Assembly: GCF_051622035.1 (NCBI RefSeq)
Contig: NC_135365.1
Coordinates: forward strand, 2,098,501 to 2,162,500
Length of the DNA stretch: 64,000 bases
From: Arctopsyche grandis
Lineage: Eukaryota > Arthropoda > Insecta > Trichoptera > Hydropsychidae
Direction of reading: 5' to 3'
Position numbers and translations under genes: made by a program. The notes beneath the pieces are model-generated. The model was given only the letters and a program-made list of their open reading frames with translations. It did not search any database and had not been told where the DNA came from. Below, in pieces: positions 1-11,054 of this stretch (positions within the stretch are counted from its first letter, which is position 1; every line of letters begins with the position of its first letter).

Positions 1-456
1 TTAAAAATGCCCGCAAGTCAATATATGTATATATGTATGTAGATTTTCATAAAGAGTATTTCTCAGTGGTTGTCAATTACGCTGAATCATTGCACAACAT
101 TAGAGTGAGGCGCTGAAAAGGCGCTTACATCTCCTACTCTCATTGAGAATTACCTCACAAACCTAATCTGTATGTACATAGATTTTGCGTAAGAAAGTTT
201 CAATTCTGTAGTGTGTATGTAGTATGAAATACTTTCCATCACTTTGATTCCCAATTACGTAAATGATCAACTTAGTACGATTACATATACATATGGTCAT
301 TCAATTACTTTCTGTTGCGTACGAAAATGGTATCCAACATTATTGATGGCATTATTTCAAGTTTATAGCAGATTCAACATACCCAATTTGATGCCTCTAC
401 ATATGCACATGGCATACATATCTCATGTACTCTTCACTCACCTGTCATCTACATAG

Positions 457-561
457 TCCTCATTCACGAGCGATAAACCAACATCAGAAACAACACCTTC
501 GATGGACAAAAGCCATCGAACGGCATCATCTCGTATTATAACACCGGAGCGATCGTCAGAT
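457..561 (+). CDS. candidate internal coding exon, unknown gene
   Basis: A possible 35-codon internal exon, open in one frame with phase 0 at both ends. It is preceded by an AG acceptor (ACATAG, weak pyrimidine tract) and followed by a perfect GTAAGT donor. The predicted peptide is rich in Ser and Thr and polar residues (it includes SSFTSDKPTSETT and RIITPERSSD), like a disordered linker or cytoplasmic tail. I recognise no family. Base composition is richer in G+C than its surroundings. It could belong to a gene entering the window from the left, perhaps the one ending in the candidate exon at 4109-4296, but the phases do not join directly, so at least one more exon would be needed. It could equally be chance. 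Confidence 0.22.
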
Positions 562-1119
562 GTAAGTTTGAAGTTTCGAGAGTGATGTTGGCAGGTTTTT
601 CGATGTTAAGTTGTGCAATCACAATGTGTGTAAATTTCACTTTGCACATACCGATATGTGTACTATTCATACGCGGATATGTGTACGGTCGTTCCCAGGT
701 GCTTTTGATTGGCAGCCGACACCTTCGACGAAGAGTTGCATTCAATTTTGTGCATTTGTGACACGTTGATTGACAATCGAATGGTGAAATCAGGTTTTGG
801 TAACGCGTCGCACCGAATCGACTCTTTGACCTTTTGACTGCCAAGTTTTGGCTATGAAAACAAAACACATAAAAATGTACTATGCGTATATGACACTTTT
901 GGAAGCTACGTATAAATCGGTTTGTTCGTTGAGTATGTAGAAGTCAATTAACAAATACTGTATTAATTTTACTTATATTATATTTAAAAATTCGGGTGTG
1001 ACCAACCCATGGCTTTATCTATGTATTTGAGGAATATAAGAAGGTTACAAAATAAAATTTGATATTGAACCGCACAGACAGATTATTAAATACTAATAAC
1101 TATGACAGCATTATAAATT

Positions 1120-1900
1120 GAGCTCAAATGTATGGAAACTTGCACAAGACAAAAGTTCTACTTCCGGTTGTCGGATTTTGTTCAATTTTTTTTGTAATAC
1201 TTAAAATAACTGTCAGTATGATACACATTAAATTTCAAGAAAATAAAAATAATTTAAGAGGTCAAAATAAAATAATGAAATATTGTTTTAAAAAAAAATA
1301 TTACTTCCGGTTAACGAATTCTGACCAAAACCTTAGCAGCTCTAAGTTAGTACATAAAGAATGCAAATATAAATTTTCAGCTTAATACGTTGAGGGGTGT
1401 GGACAGAGTAGTGGGCACAACATTTGTGACCTTTCTAAGAGGAAAAAATCTCACTTCTGGTTTATTAAATTTAGTGCTTTTTTTTTATTTTCATCACATT
1501 GATATAAGAATTACATATATTTGAAATTTTTCGTGAAGAACATATGTTTAAAGGGGTCGAAAAAAATAGTGGAAGAAAAATCGAACAAGAGTAAACTGCC
1601 ACTTCCGTTTGAGGGATGCTTACCAAATTTAAAAAAAAATTCAGTCCGATTCAGTTAGCGGTTTGGGAGATAATTTAATTCAAAAACTTAAAAAAAGAGG
1701 ACACCTATGTACATATAAGGGGAGGTACCATTTCCAGTCAAATTAAAAATTTGAAACTGTAACCGATACTAAGTTTCCCCAAAATACACAGACACACACA
1801 CACACACACAGACACACATACACACATTTTTTCTAGATCATGAAAAGGTGATCAGTAATCGATGCTAAGTTCAAATCAGTCAAAATCGTTTGATAGTTTT
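1120..1900. repeat. degenerate ACTTCCGG-type dispersed repeat
   Basis: A stretch in which the core ACTTCCGG or a near variant recurs about every 150 bases (near 1160, 1303, 1453, 1601 and 1730). It ends in a CA-rich tract (1785-1825) and a TTTTTCTAGATCATGAAAAG-type tail. Similar cores recur near 17435, 17620, 8323 and 11530. It looks like an old monomeric interspersed repeat. No coding frame survives. Confidence 0.4.
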
Positions 1901-2650
1901 ATTGTATTTTCAAACTTTTAAAGTCTTAAACACTCATTTTATGTACATATGTGTGTACTATATTTATTATTTTCGCCAGATAGATTGTACCAGTGGAGCC
2001 ATTTTGCGTCAGAATCAAGGGCCGCATTAATATTTACGATGATTTTATATAATCTAATGTACTTTCACACTATGGATGCAATAAATAGTATTGTTTCGGT
2101 TTATTAATTATAATAGCGCGTTTAATATTAATTAGTGCGCCGCAATTATATGAAAATATGGACAATTTCTGTCGTGAAAATGATTTTTTTGGAATTATTT
2201 TTAGAAAAATAACAATTTTTTATTCTCTAGTTGTGTTTTATGTCCTATTGTTAAAAGAGAACAGTGTGTGTGTGTATGACGTGCGTCTGAACTAAAAGAG
2301 AACAATTACCCCTATTAAGACTATGGCGTAACGTAATAACTCTTTTGTCCGTTAAATTGCCCATAGGTGTGAATGAACATCTTTTTTGAATGATAAACAC
2401 TTGTATTAGCTTTACGACCGATTTATTTAACTGCTGTATTATTTCTTCAGCAGATAATGCGATATTATACGCACATATCTATACTCTTTGTACAAACTAA
2501 TTGTAAATAATTCAAATTTAATATGTGTACTTTACCATTCAACTGCTAATTGGCTATCGTTAAAGTCATATATGTATGTAAATATGTTTTAATTTGTTTT
2601 AGTATTGTATTTTAAAATTACAACAAAATAATACTTGCATATATATGTAT

Positions 2651-2953
2651 GTGTTGATTATGGTCAGTAGGTCATTGATTATGGTCAGTAGACGCGCGTG
2701 CCGAAGGTTGTAGACAACTTCCACTCAAGGATGTGTAAATCATGCGTCGGAGGGAGACTAAAAACAAGATGATTAAGTGCGCACACTCATACAAGAATAG
2801 ACGATATAAAAAGCAGTTATAGAGATAGCGCCGCCACTGGACAGGTCATGCCTGTCGTCTCCACTCTGGCCGAGATAACGACTCGAAATTATTCAAATTC
2901 AATTATTATATGACCCAATAACTCATTTCGTGTTTCAACGCGACCATAAAACA
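2651..2953 (+). mobile_element. possible solo LTR-like promoter segment
   Basis: A TG...CA-bounded stretch with a duplicated ~16-bp motif near its start (TTGATTATGGTCAGTAG twice), a TATA-like GATATAAAAAG near 2800 and a GC-richer segment after it, as in U3-R-U5 organisation. I see no convincing target duplication, so the call is tentative. Confidence 0.22.
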
Positions 2954-3033
2954 CACGGGAAAATAAAAAAATACGTATTTTTTTTCAATTGAAGTGTTTT
3001 CTGAATTTCTCCGAATACAAATGTGAAGTCTTA

Positions 3034-3495
3034 AGGTCTGACCGCACTATGCGACAACCGAACAATCCGACACTCCACGCGACAATAGTACGCGACCAAA
3101 TATTGTTTGTATGAAATTGTATGAGAAATAACGCACTGCGCGACAGTCGCATGACGTAGAACGACACTTGCGTCAAAGTTGACTTTCCGACCAACTTTGA
3201 CGCAAATTGTCGTTGGCGACGTGACGCAAGTGTCGTTGGGTGGAGGTTGCCTTGCGACAATTATTCTCCTTCTACATATCGTGACGTTTTTTTCGATTGT
3301 TCTTATTCTTCGCATATCAAAAATACTATAATAGCGTCCGTTTCGTCCATCTTGCTCCGAGGTACCGAACGAATGATTGACACAATTTACTGCGTAGTGT
3401 CGCATCGTTGTCGTTCACGTGCGGTTTACCTAATATTGTCGCACACTGTTGTGAAGTGTCGGCTCGTTCGTTTGACGCATAGTGTGGTCAGACCT
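3034..3495. mobile_element. Harbinger-like MITE (TTA duplication)
   Basis: A 462-bp non-autonomous element. The left terminus AGGTCTGACCGCACTATGCG and the reverse complement of the right terminus match at 19 of 20 positions, and both ends are flanked by TTA (3031-3033 and 3496-3498). A 3-bp TWA duplication is the PIF/Harbinger hallmark. The interior is full of CGACA/TGTCG inverted subrepeats and a long inverted repeat around 3170-3240 (ACTTGCGTCAAAGTTG and its complement). The open frames here are shadows of this structure. There is no transposase. Confidence 0.75.
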
Positions 3496-3929
3496 TTAGG
3501 GCGAAAACACACTGATTCGAGTGGCACGGACACGATCTTAGACTCCCGTCGTGAAAAAGCCCTTTTTCGACAAGTTTATCCTACATTTATAGTTGTCAAA
3601 TACGCCGATTCCGCAGCGTTTCTCTGTATTTTTTATTTATTTATTTATATAATTTTAGCTATTTAGCTAATTATGGGATGCTTTAAGACCGTGTGATGGT
3701 GATGGATAGCGCAGAGACTGGTATTTGCATGCCCTGACCGATGTGCATAGTTACATATTCGATCGATCCACAGAGCTCTTTACAGCTGGAATGCCTTAAC
3801 GCGTCGAGCTTACGTTACTTGATGCTTTAAGGTGCGTTGATTTGATCCTTTCCCATTAGAAAATGTTGGCTTTCCCACATGTTTTCCACCATTGTTTGCT
3901 TAAAAATATTTTGCATGGACGAAAATCAA

Positions 3930-4035
3930 CTGTGGAACTTGATAAAACGCCTTGTGTGTGTCTCTGTTTGTTGGTGCGCGCGCCTTGTGTATCCGTGCGC
4001 GCCTTATGTGCCCTTGCGCACCTAATCCGAACGTA
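3930..4035 (+). repeat. short GCGCGCCTTGTGT-type repeat
   Basis: Several imperfect ~18-21-bp units with the core GCGCGCCTTGTGT. The same units make up the tandem pair at 24200-24600, so this is a dispersed member of that family. Confidence 0.45.
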
Positions 4036-4108
4036 GCTCGACACTTATATAATTCAACATCAAGCATACATATGTACTTTACAACTACCATATACATTCT
4101 ACATTCAG

Positions 4109-4296
4109 GCTTTAATTACGACAAGCTTAGAGCGAGACCTAGAACTCGTGGCAGCATATCATCGTTGACTTTAAGCAGCAAAACTAGTCATTTCGAAGAT
4201 CATGACGACGACGTGGATCTATTGAAATGTAGCAATTCGATTGCGTACCATTCGAACGACCGACCGAGACTTGTTTTGCACGGTGCGGCCTATTAA
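4109..4296 (+). CDS. candidate 3' terminal coding exon, unknown gene
   Basis: An acceptor with a pyrimidine-rich lead (ATTCTACATTCAG) opens into a frame of 61 codons ending in TAA. The predicted C-terminus is polar. It starts FNYDKLRARPRTRG, contains a Ser-rich run, an acidic DHDDDVD patch and a dileucine-like DLLKC, and ends RPRLVLHGAAY. This is what the cytoplasmic tail of a membrane protein often looks like, but I do not recognise the protein. The exon starts with two bases of a split codon, so it does not join in phase to the candidate exon at 457-561. If read from phase 0 it would instead stop after 19 codons. No obvious exon lies between. It could be chance, but composition and acceptor make it better than the other open frames nearby. 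Confidence 0.3.
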
Positions 4297-4799
4297 AGTC
4301 ATCTTACAAAGAAATAATTGCAACACTAAGCACAATATATCATGTAAACTGGCAATTATATTCAAATCGTCCAACAACGCGTTGCTCGGGACTATCTGAC
4401 TCGCTCGATGGAAATTGCTATTTGAAGTGTGCAATTATTATTACTATTATTATATGCCATTTTCAGGAACTGTCTGGACGCGGACTGGGAATTCAGGGCT
4501 GTGCAAAAAATACAATTTATTATTATGTGCATTATAATAATTGCCGTTTCGTTTTGTGGTCGAGAGTCGTAATGATCCTGTCCTTGCATGTGTCATTAGC
4601 GTTGCTTTACAATAATATTATTACTAATTATTGGTTGACGTTGATTGAATTAAATAAGTGCACTATGCAAGGATTTTTTTATTCGTTACTGTTTTTGCAT
4701 TATTGTAATTAAATTTGTTCATACTTACGTGCATATTATATGATAAAATACCGCACACGAAAAATTGGAACAGAAGCGCACATAGAAAAATAAACACGT
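4297..4799. other. noncoding AT-rich DNA
   Basis: No gene or structured repeat is visible. If the exon just upstream is real, this would hold its 3' untranslated region. Confidence 0.5.
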
Positions 4800-5010
4800 A
4801 AAATTGCACGTGTACTCTATATAGCAAAGCATAGAGGTCGTGGGTTCAAATCCTGGTTATAATCGAAAAATTTATTCAATGATTTTGTGTATGCATAATA
4901 TTTAGATGATTAGTATGTGAATCGAAATCGACTGGCTTCTGCTAGTTTGTCAATTTATCTGATTCAATTGGGGTGACGGTTCTCCTTCCTTCACCTGACA
5001 TCCTTCTCCT
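4800..5010 (+). repeat. SINE-like copy, diverged
   Basis: A B-box-like GGGTTCAAATCC near 4843 is followed by the family core TTGTCAATTTATCTGATTCA near 4950 and a degraded GGTTC segment. It is a partial member of the tRNA-headed SINE family described at 38660-39450. Confidence 0.5.
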
Positions 5011-5224
5011 TTCTTGCAAATTTGGCTAGTTGAAATTTGTTGATTGTTGCAAGCAATACATATGCCATTGGATCCGTCTCGTTGAAGTGTGTGGAATCTA
5101 TGGTCGATTTGGGTATCACTTTAAATCCTCAACTCACCTTTCACAACCACATCATATGACGTTTCCTTTCGTCAACTCGGATTTGTCTTGAGATATGCTA
5201 GGTTATTCTCCAACCCTTTGTCTT

Positions 5225-5480
5225 CTCGCTTTTGAGAAGTAAGCCAGAGTATAATGCGATTGTATGAAATCTGCATGAAGCAAATTACTCTTTAATGATT
5301 GAGAAAGTGCAAAAAGCATTTCTTCGTTTCCTATATCGGATAGAGTATGTGTATTACCAATATCTCTACTCTATTCCTTTCCTTTAGGGCATGCTTGGGT
5401 ATAATTCCCTTGAACTTCAGAGAAACTTCTCATTAATTCGTTTTGTTATCCAGCCACTCATTCCCGTTTATCCCGTTTCT
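5225..5480 (+). mobile_element. non-LTR retrotransposon fragment (RT C-terminal)
   Basis: The translation matches the better copy at 33190-33456 (segments such as YNAI, KAFLRF, YR, LLYS) but carries frameshifts and stops. It is a 5'-truncated, decayed LINE piece. Confidence 0.6.
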
Positions 5481-6589
5481 CTTCCCGTTTTTGGGCGATT
5501 TTTTTTTCACAGTAAGCTTCCCGGACATGCATAAAACAAATCCTGAAAGGTCCATCGTAATCGGTTGAATGGTTTAGAAGCCTATACGAGACAGATAGAC
5601 AGACAAACAGACATTCGGTTTTAGATATATATTTAGATAAATTTATTTACATATGAACAAATTTAATACAAACGGCAAACCGTTATGGCATCATGGTAAA
5701 ATTTAAATTTTATTAAAATAAAATAAATCTGTTAAAAATCTTAGATATATTTATAACTATATACAATAATATAATAAATAAAGATATAATATAATATAAA
5801 GACATATGTATAATCGTATGAATGAATATTTTATAATTTTATTACAATTTTATTTTTATTTTACTCAATTTGTATAATCTATTTATGGTTTTTACTGCGG
5901 CGAAATAAGCACTTCGATAAATTTCACTATCAATATATTAATAGGCTTGCAAACACGACTATGTTAATTCTATTAATATATATTAATTAAAATTATATTC
6001 ATTTTCTAATATCCGTGCAGAGTTAATTCCAAACCACCATAAATTGACTGAAGTGCTTCACGTGTGTCGCCAAACCGCTTCGGGGACTACATTAAATCAA
6101 AGGTTCTTGTCTGGGTCCGGTGAGTTTATTGCTTATGCAATGGAATCTGTCAAACTACAATTGATTAATGTACTAATCTCTTCAATTAAAATAACTTAAT
6201 CTTATTATTTAAGTGTCGTAAAACGTAAAGCCTTCGATCTTAACACTGCTACATACATAGACTGGACAGTGCATCCGACTTTGAAACGTATATTTAATTC
6301 ATCATGCAATGCTTCGACCGACAGTTTAGAAGCTTGATTGCACATTTTAATTATTTTCAATATTAACTTTACATGTTTGTGTATGTTTATAGATACACAT
6401 ATATAATATAATAAAGCAATAAAACCGGATTATATCGTGCCGCTCGTCGGACAGGAGGAGGCCAGACCACGATGATATTTATCTCGCAAGGCATTTCCAA
6501 CCGAGTTTTCAATTAAAACCCATTAAATTCACCTTTACCCCGCCGATAGAAGATGAAACTGTAATACTATCTACGAATATACTCGATTT
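5481..6589. other. noncoding; decayed repeat tail
   Basis: Holds a CGATTACGATGG-like (reverse) / GACAGACAAACAGAC tail near 5545-5620 typical of degraded interspersed repeats, then AT-rich sequence. Two short GC-richer stretches (6000-6130 and 6435-6500) are not recognised. Confidence 0.4.
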
Positions 6590-7950
6590 CGCTTGAGTTT
6601 CATGTGTAAGATTCGGTTAATTCGATCGTTAGGTCCAAATCTTGTGGGTGATGTATTTTTTGTAAAAGCTTTTTCAGTGCGTATCTTTCTGCTCAGTAGA
6701 ATATATAATATTTGAATGGTAATAGGTTGTGTCAATTTTAATATAATACTAATAATAAAGCTAATTAGATGATTTAGAGGGAAATGAAGGCGTCTTAATG
6801 GATGGAAGTAAGAATAATATGCCGAAAAAAGCATTCGCAAGTGACTAATGAAAGGTAGGACTTGTTTGGATGAGTTTTATGGGTAGGACTTGGTTGGTAG
6901 GATAGTCTATATTTTTCGAGGCAATGTATTTTAGCAAGTGATTTTTCAGTGGATATCTTTCTGTTCAGTAGAATAGATAAGATTTGAAAGGTAATAAGGT
7001 TTTGTAAATTTTCATATAGATTTAATAATTAAGTCCAAAGATGATGTAGAAGGAAGTGAAGAAGTCTTAATGGATGGAAGTAAGAATAAATATGCTGAAA
7101 AAAGCATTCTTATAGCTGTAGCTGGTGAAAGGTAGGACTTGTTTGTGAGTTTTATGGGTAAGACGTGGTTGATAAGACAGTCCAAATTTTTTGAGACAAT
7201 GTTTTTTTAGCAAGTAATTTTTCAGTGGAAATCTTTCTGTTTAGTTGAAGAGATAAGATTCGAATGGTAATAGGTTGTGTCAATTTTCATATAGAATTAA
7301 TAACAAAGTCAAAAGATGATGTAGAAGGAAGTGAAGAAGTCTTAATAGATAGAAGTAAGAATATTGTATATGTAGAAGTGTGATGCAAAAAGCATTGTTA
7401 TAGCAGTGACTGATGAAAGGTAGGACTTGGTTGGTAGCACAATCTAAATTTTTTGAGGCAATGTTTTTTTAGCAAGTAATTTTTCAGTGGAAATCTTTCT
7501 GTTTAGTTGAAGAGATAAGATTCGAATGATAATAGGTTGTCTCCATTTTCATATAGAATTAATAACAAACTCAGAAGTTGATGTAGAAAGAGGTGAAGAA
7601 GTCTTAATTGATGAAAGTCGGAATAAATATGCAGAAATGTGATTAAAAAAGCATTCTTATAGCAGTGGCTGGTGAAACGCAGGACTTGTTTGTATGAGTT
7701 ATATGGATAGGACTTGGTTGGTAGGACAGTCCAAATATTTTTTTAGCCATTCATTTTTCAGTGCATATCTTTCGGTTTAGTAGAAGAGATATGTATGTAA
7801 GATTGGAATGGTAGTGGGTGGTCTTAATTTGGATCATATAAATATAACTAATAATAAAGTCAGTAAGAGAATGTAGAAGATAGTAACAAATTGATGAATG
7901 TAAGATTAGATATGCTGAAAACTGGCAGTCATATAGCAAGGGTTGATGAT
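6590..7950. repeat. diverged ~275-bp tandem repeat, about five units
   Basis: The anchor AAAAAGCATTCTTATAGC followed by GGTGAAAGGTAGGACTTG recurs near 6825, 7101, 7388, 7646 and (degraded) 7920, giving spacings of about 258-287 bp. Each unit also has TTTTTCAGTGGAAATCTTTC and GAAGTCTTAATGGATGGAAG. The units differ by many substitutions and small gaps, so the array is old. The short minus-strand frames here have no coding support. Confidence 0.8.
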
Positions 7951-9235
7951 TGCGATTAATTTTTCATGAAAGAAAATCTATTTTTATTTATCTAAATCTT
8001 ACTAGGCTGTTTTATGTCGGCATATTCTTATTTTTCAATGTATAAAATTACCAAAACCTCACACAGAACATTGAAACTTTTTGGCCCTTCGTATTTTTAA
8101 TCTAAAACTATATTCATTTTCCCAAAACTTTTGATTATATTAAATCAAAACCTTCTCCCACTATATTCCCAGCATTTTGCAGATTGAAATCACAGCCTGT
8201 TCTAGATCATACCTTATTTAACTTTGGTTTCTAATTAAATTCTTCCATAAAAATTATTTTATACAAGGCATGCTCTCGCTTGAGTTTCAACATTAGATTG
8301 AGCTCATATTATTTTGAATTAACTTCCGGTTACTACCGAGAATCCTTTTCGACAATTCTCTCCATACATCTTAGAAACATAACCCAGAAAATAAAGCAAG
8401 CTACAATCTATATATGCATTACAATAGACTGTCTGTTGATATAATTATACCCAGAAGAATCCTATCTGTCGTCACTGTGCGTCATACATATTTACATATG
8501 GCGTGCACTTGATTCCATCACTAATTTCCGCTCGTATAATTATAGTAATTTGCGATTAAATTTGGCAATCTGTTGACTTATCATATCGCCAACGTCAGAA
8601 ATGATTTCGCTCAGCGAATTGCCCTCGGTATAGATTCTCACGTTAATCATTGTGTCTCGTTCCTCGTTGATAAAGTAAACGTGAGAACGGGCTTGTACGG
8701 GAGAGAGATGAACCTAACTTTATTTTATCTGAAAATTGAATTCAAGCCGGATTTTATCTAAGAAGCTCATCGATTAATTAAAAAAAAAATAGAAAAAAAT
8801 CGGTTTCACGACTGGCGTTTTCTAAATGTCTATTGTGGTGGCTGGTTTGAACTCGCCGAAAATGGCGAACGTGGCGTGATGATACCCTAAAATTATCCCG
8901 ATTTAATCGAATTAAATCTGCAACGAAATCTTAATCTGCTACCCATCATTTCAAAAATATTCTCTGCAAATTTGAAGCAATTTTCTTGATAGTTTCAATT
9001 TTATATTGCCATACTTTAGTCATTTATCTGACTTTAAATAAAACAATACACAACTTTTAAATATATCATAAAGGATTGGATATAGTTTTGCAAAAGCGTT
9101 TGAATTTAACACATCAATAGCAATCCAAGATCCAACAAGAAATTTGTACTTCTAACATAACTTCATTGCTTCATTGTATTGATCTTTTTCAATGTAAAAT
9201 GTCATTGCATATTGCTTTTACGTATTTATATATTA
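7951..9235. other. noncoding; moderately GC-balanced block at 8455-8900
   Basis: No gene is supported. The block at 8455-8760 has balanced composition and a 62-codon frame without a plausible domain. It could be conserved noncoding DNA. Confidence 0.4.
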
Positions 9236-9299
9236 CTAGCTGTATTACCCGGCTTCGCTCAGTGTTTATAATATAAACCGCTTAAACATGACTAAGCTA

Positions 9300-9450
9300 A
9301 TTTAATTAAAAAAAAAAAAAAATTAAAAAATTAAAAAAAAAAATTAAAAAAAAATTAAAAATAAAAAAAAAAAAATCAAAAAAAAAATAAAAAAAAAAAA
9401 TCAAAAAAAAAATTTAAAAAAATCAAAAAAAAAATCTAATTTTTTTTTTT
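9300..9450. repeat. A-rich low-complexity tract in Helitron-like copy 1
   Basis: Runs of A interrupted by TT, TC and AT, immediately inside the CTAG end. The inverted copy has the same tract at 63628-63775. Confidence 0.85.
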
Positions 9451-9456
9451 GCCTTC

Positions 9457-9990
9457 TAGGGCTTCGCCCTCGGCACCCCTCTGAGCCTTTGCCTTCTAGG
9501 GCTTCGCCCCTCCACGCCCCATGAGCAATTGCCGTTTAGGGCTTCGCCCCCATGATCAGTTGCCTTTTAGGGCTTCGCCCCTCCGCGCCCCCATGATTCA
9601 AAGCCGTCTAGGGCTTCGCCCCCCTTAGTTAATGCCTTTTAGGGCTTCGCCCCCCGCGCCCCCAAGATTAATTGCCGTTTCGGGCTTCGCCCCCCTTAGT
9701 TAATGCCTTTTAGGGCTTCGCCCCTCCGCACCCCCATGATTAAATGCCGTCTAGGGCTTCGCCCCCCCTAGTTAATGCCTTTTAGGGCTTCGCCCCCCGC
9801 GCCCCCAAGATTAATTGCCGTTTAGGGCTTCGCCCCCCTTAGTTAATGCCTTTTAGGGCTTCGCCCCTCCGCGCCCCCATGATTAAATGCCGTCTAAGGC
9901 TTCGCCCCCATGATCAGTTGCCTTTTAGGGCTTCGCCCCTCCGCGCCCCCATGATTAATTGCCGTCTAGGGCTTCGCCCCCCTTAGTTAA
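9457..9990 (-). repeat. minisatellite of GGGCGAAGCCC hairpin units
   Basis: About 15 units of roughly 35 bp. On the minus strand each has the core GGGGCGAAGCCCTAAAAGGC or a close variant, joined by ATTAACTAAGG or GATCATGGGGGCGCGG spacers. The core is a stem of GGGC/GCCC closed on GAA, and it contains GCGAAGC, known as an unusually stable DNA mini-hairpin. Confidence 0.85.
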
Positions 9991-10004
9991 TGCCTATTAG
10001 GGCT

Positions 10005-10850
10005 TGCGCCCCATGAAGCTGGGCCCCCCGGGCCCCCTTCGGGGCCCCACGGGGCTGCGCCCCTTGTGGCGCCCCCTTTTGAGCCCCATGGGGCTGCGCC
10101 CCATGAGGCTGGGCCCCCCGGGCCCCCATTCGGGGCCCCACGGGGCTGCGCCCCTTGTGGCACCCCCTTTTGAGCCCCATGGGGCTGCGCCCCATGAGGC
10201 TGGGCCCCACGGGGCTGCGCCCCATGTGGCGCCCCCTTTTGAGCCCCATGGGGCTGCGCCCCATGAGGCTGGGCCCCCCCGGGGCCCCACGGGGCTGCGC
10301 CCCTCGTGGCGCCCCCTTTTGAGCCCCATGGGGCTGCGCCCCATGAGGCTGGGCCCCCCGGGCCCCCTTCGGGGCCCCACGGGGCTGCGTCCCTTGTGGC
10401 GCCCCCTTTTGAGCCCCATGGGGCTGCGCCCCATGAGGCTGGGCCCCCCGGGCCCCTTTCGGGGCCCCACGGGGCCCCACGGGGCTGCGCCCCTTGTGGC
10501 GCCCCCTTTTGAGCCCCATGGGGCTGCGCCCCATGAGGCTGGGCCCCCCCGGGGCCCCACGGGGCTGCGCCCCTCGTGGCGCCCCCTTTTGAGCCCCATG
10601 GGGCTGCGCCCCATGAGGCTGGGCCCCCCGGGCCCCTTTCGGGGCCCCACGGGGCTGCGCCCCTTGTGGCGCCCCCTTTTGAGCCCCATAGGGCTGCGCC
10701 CCATGAGGCTGGGCCCCCCCGGGGCCCCACGGGGCTGCGCCCCTCGTGGCGCCCCCTTTTGAGCCCCATGGGGCTGCGCCCCATGAGGCTGGGCCCCCCG
10801 GGCCCCCTTCGGGGCCCCACGGGGCTGCGCCCCTTGTGGCGCCCCTGGCG
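10005..10850 (-). repeat. GC-rich minisatellite, 80-100-bp units
   Basis: About nine tandem units built from GGGGCCCCACGGGGCTGCGC, TGGCGCCCCCTTTTGAGCCC and CATGGGGCTGCGCCCCATGA (plus-strand order). It is almost free of A/T and of stop codons, so several frames on both strands stay open for hundreds of bases and give Gly/Ala/Pro-rich products. Equal openness in many frames and lack of any initiation context argue against a protein. Confidence 0.85.
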
Positions 10851-11054
10851 GGGCCCCATGAAACTACTCGCCTTGCGCCCCCGCGGGGGTGAATCCATTG
10901 AATCGAAAAAAACAAATCGGCGCCCATGGATCGAAAAAAAAAAAAACGAATCACGTGTTCGATGACGTCACCGATCTACGGACGACGAAGAAGACGACGA
11001 AGAAGACGACGACCAAGGATACATACAAAGTCTCTTTCCAAATTATAGATTAGA

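Larger units (their letters stand above)
9236..11054 (-). mobile_element. non-autonomous Helitron-like element, copy 1
   Basis: Read on the minus strand it begins TCTAATCTATAATTTGG, ends GGGTAATACAGCTAG, and sits between a host A and a host T. TC...CTAG ends inserted between A and T are the structural signature of Helitrons. A GCGAAGC mini-hairpin lies 12 bases before the terminal CTAG, where Helitrons carry their terminal hairpin. No Rep/helicase frame is present. The interior holds a (GAC/GAAGAA)n stretch (10978-11020), two GC-rich minisatellites and an A-rich tract. An almost identical copy lies inverted at 62002-63840. The classification rests on the termini, not on a protein. Confidence 0.72.

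Noticed and set aside
2985..3666. Three open frames of 91-139 codons
   Set aside because: They overlap the Harbinger-like MITE and follow its inverted subrepeats.
9457..9990. Possible CRISPR array (regular short repeats with spacers)
   Set aside because: Eukaryotic context; spacers are themselves repeated and the units are part of a mobile element with a second copy.
9983..10965. Long Gly/Ala/Pro-rich open frames on both strands
   Set aside because: They come from a stop-free GC-rich minisatellite. Several frames on both strands are equally open, and the same happens in the inverted copy at 62091-63093; there is no start context or domain.
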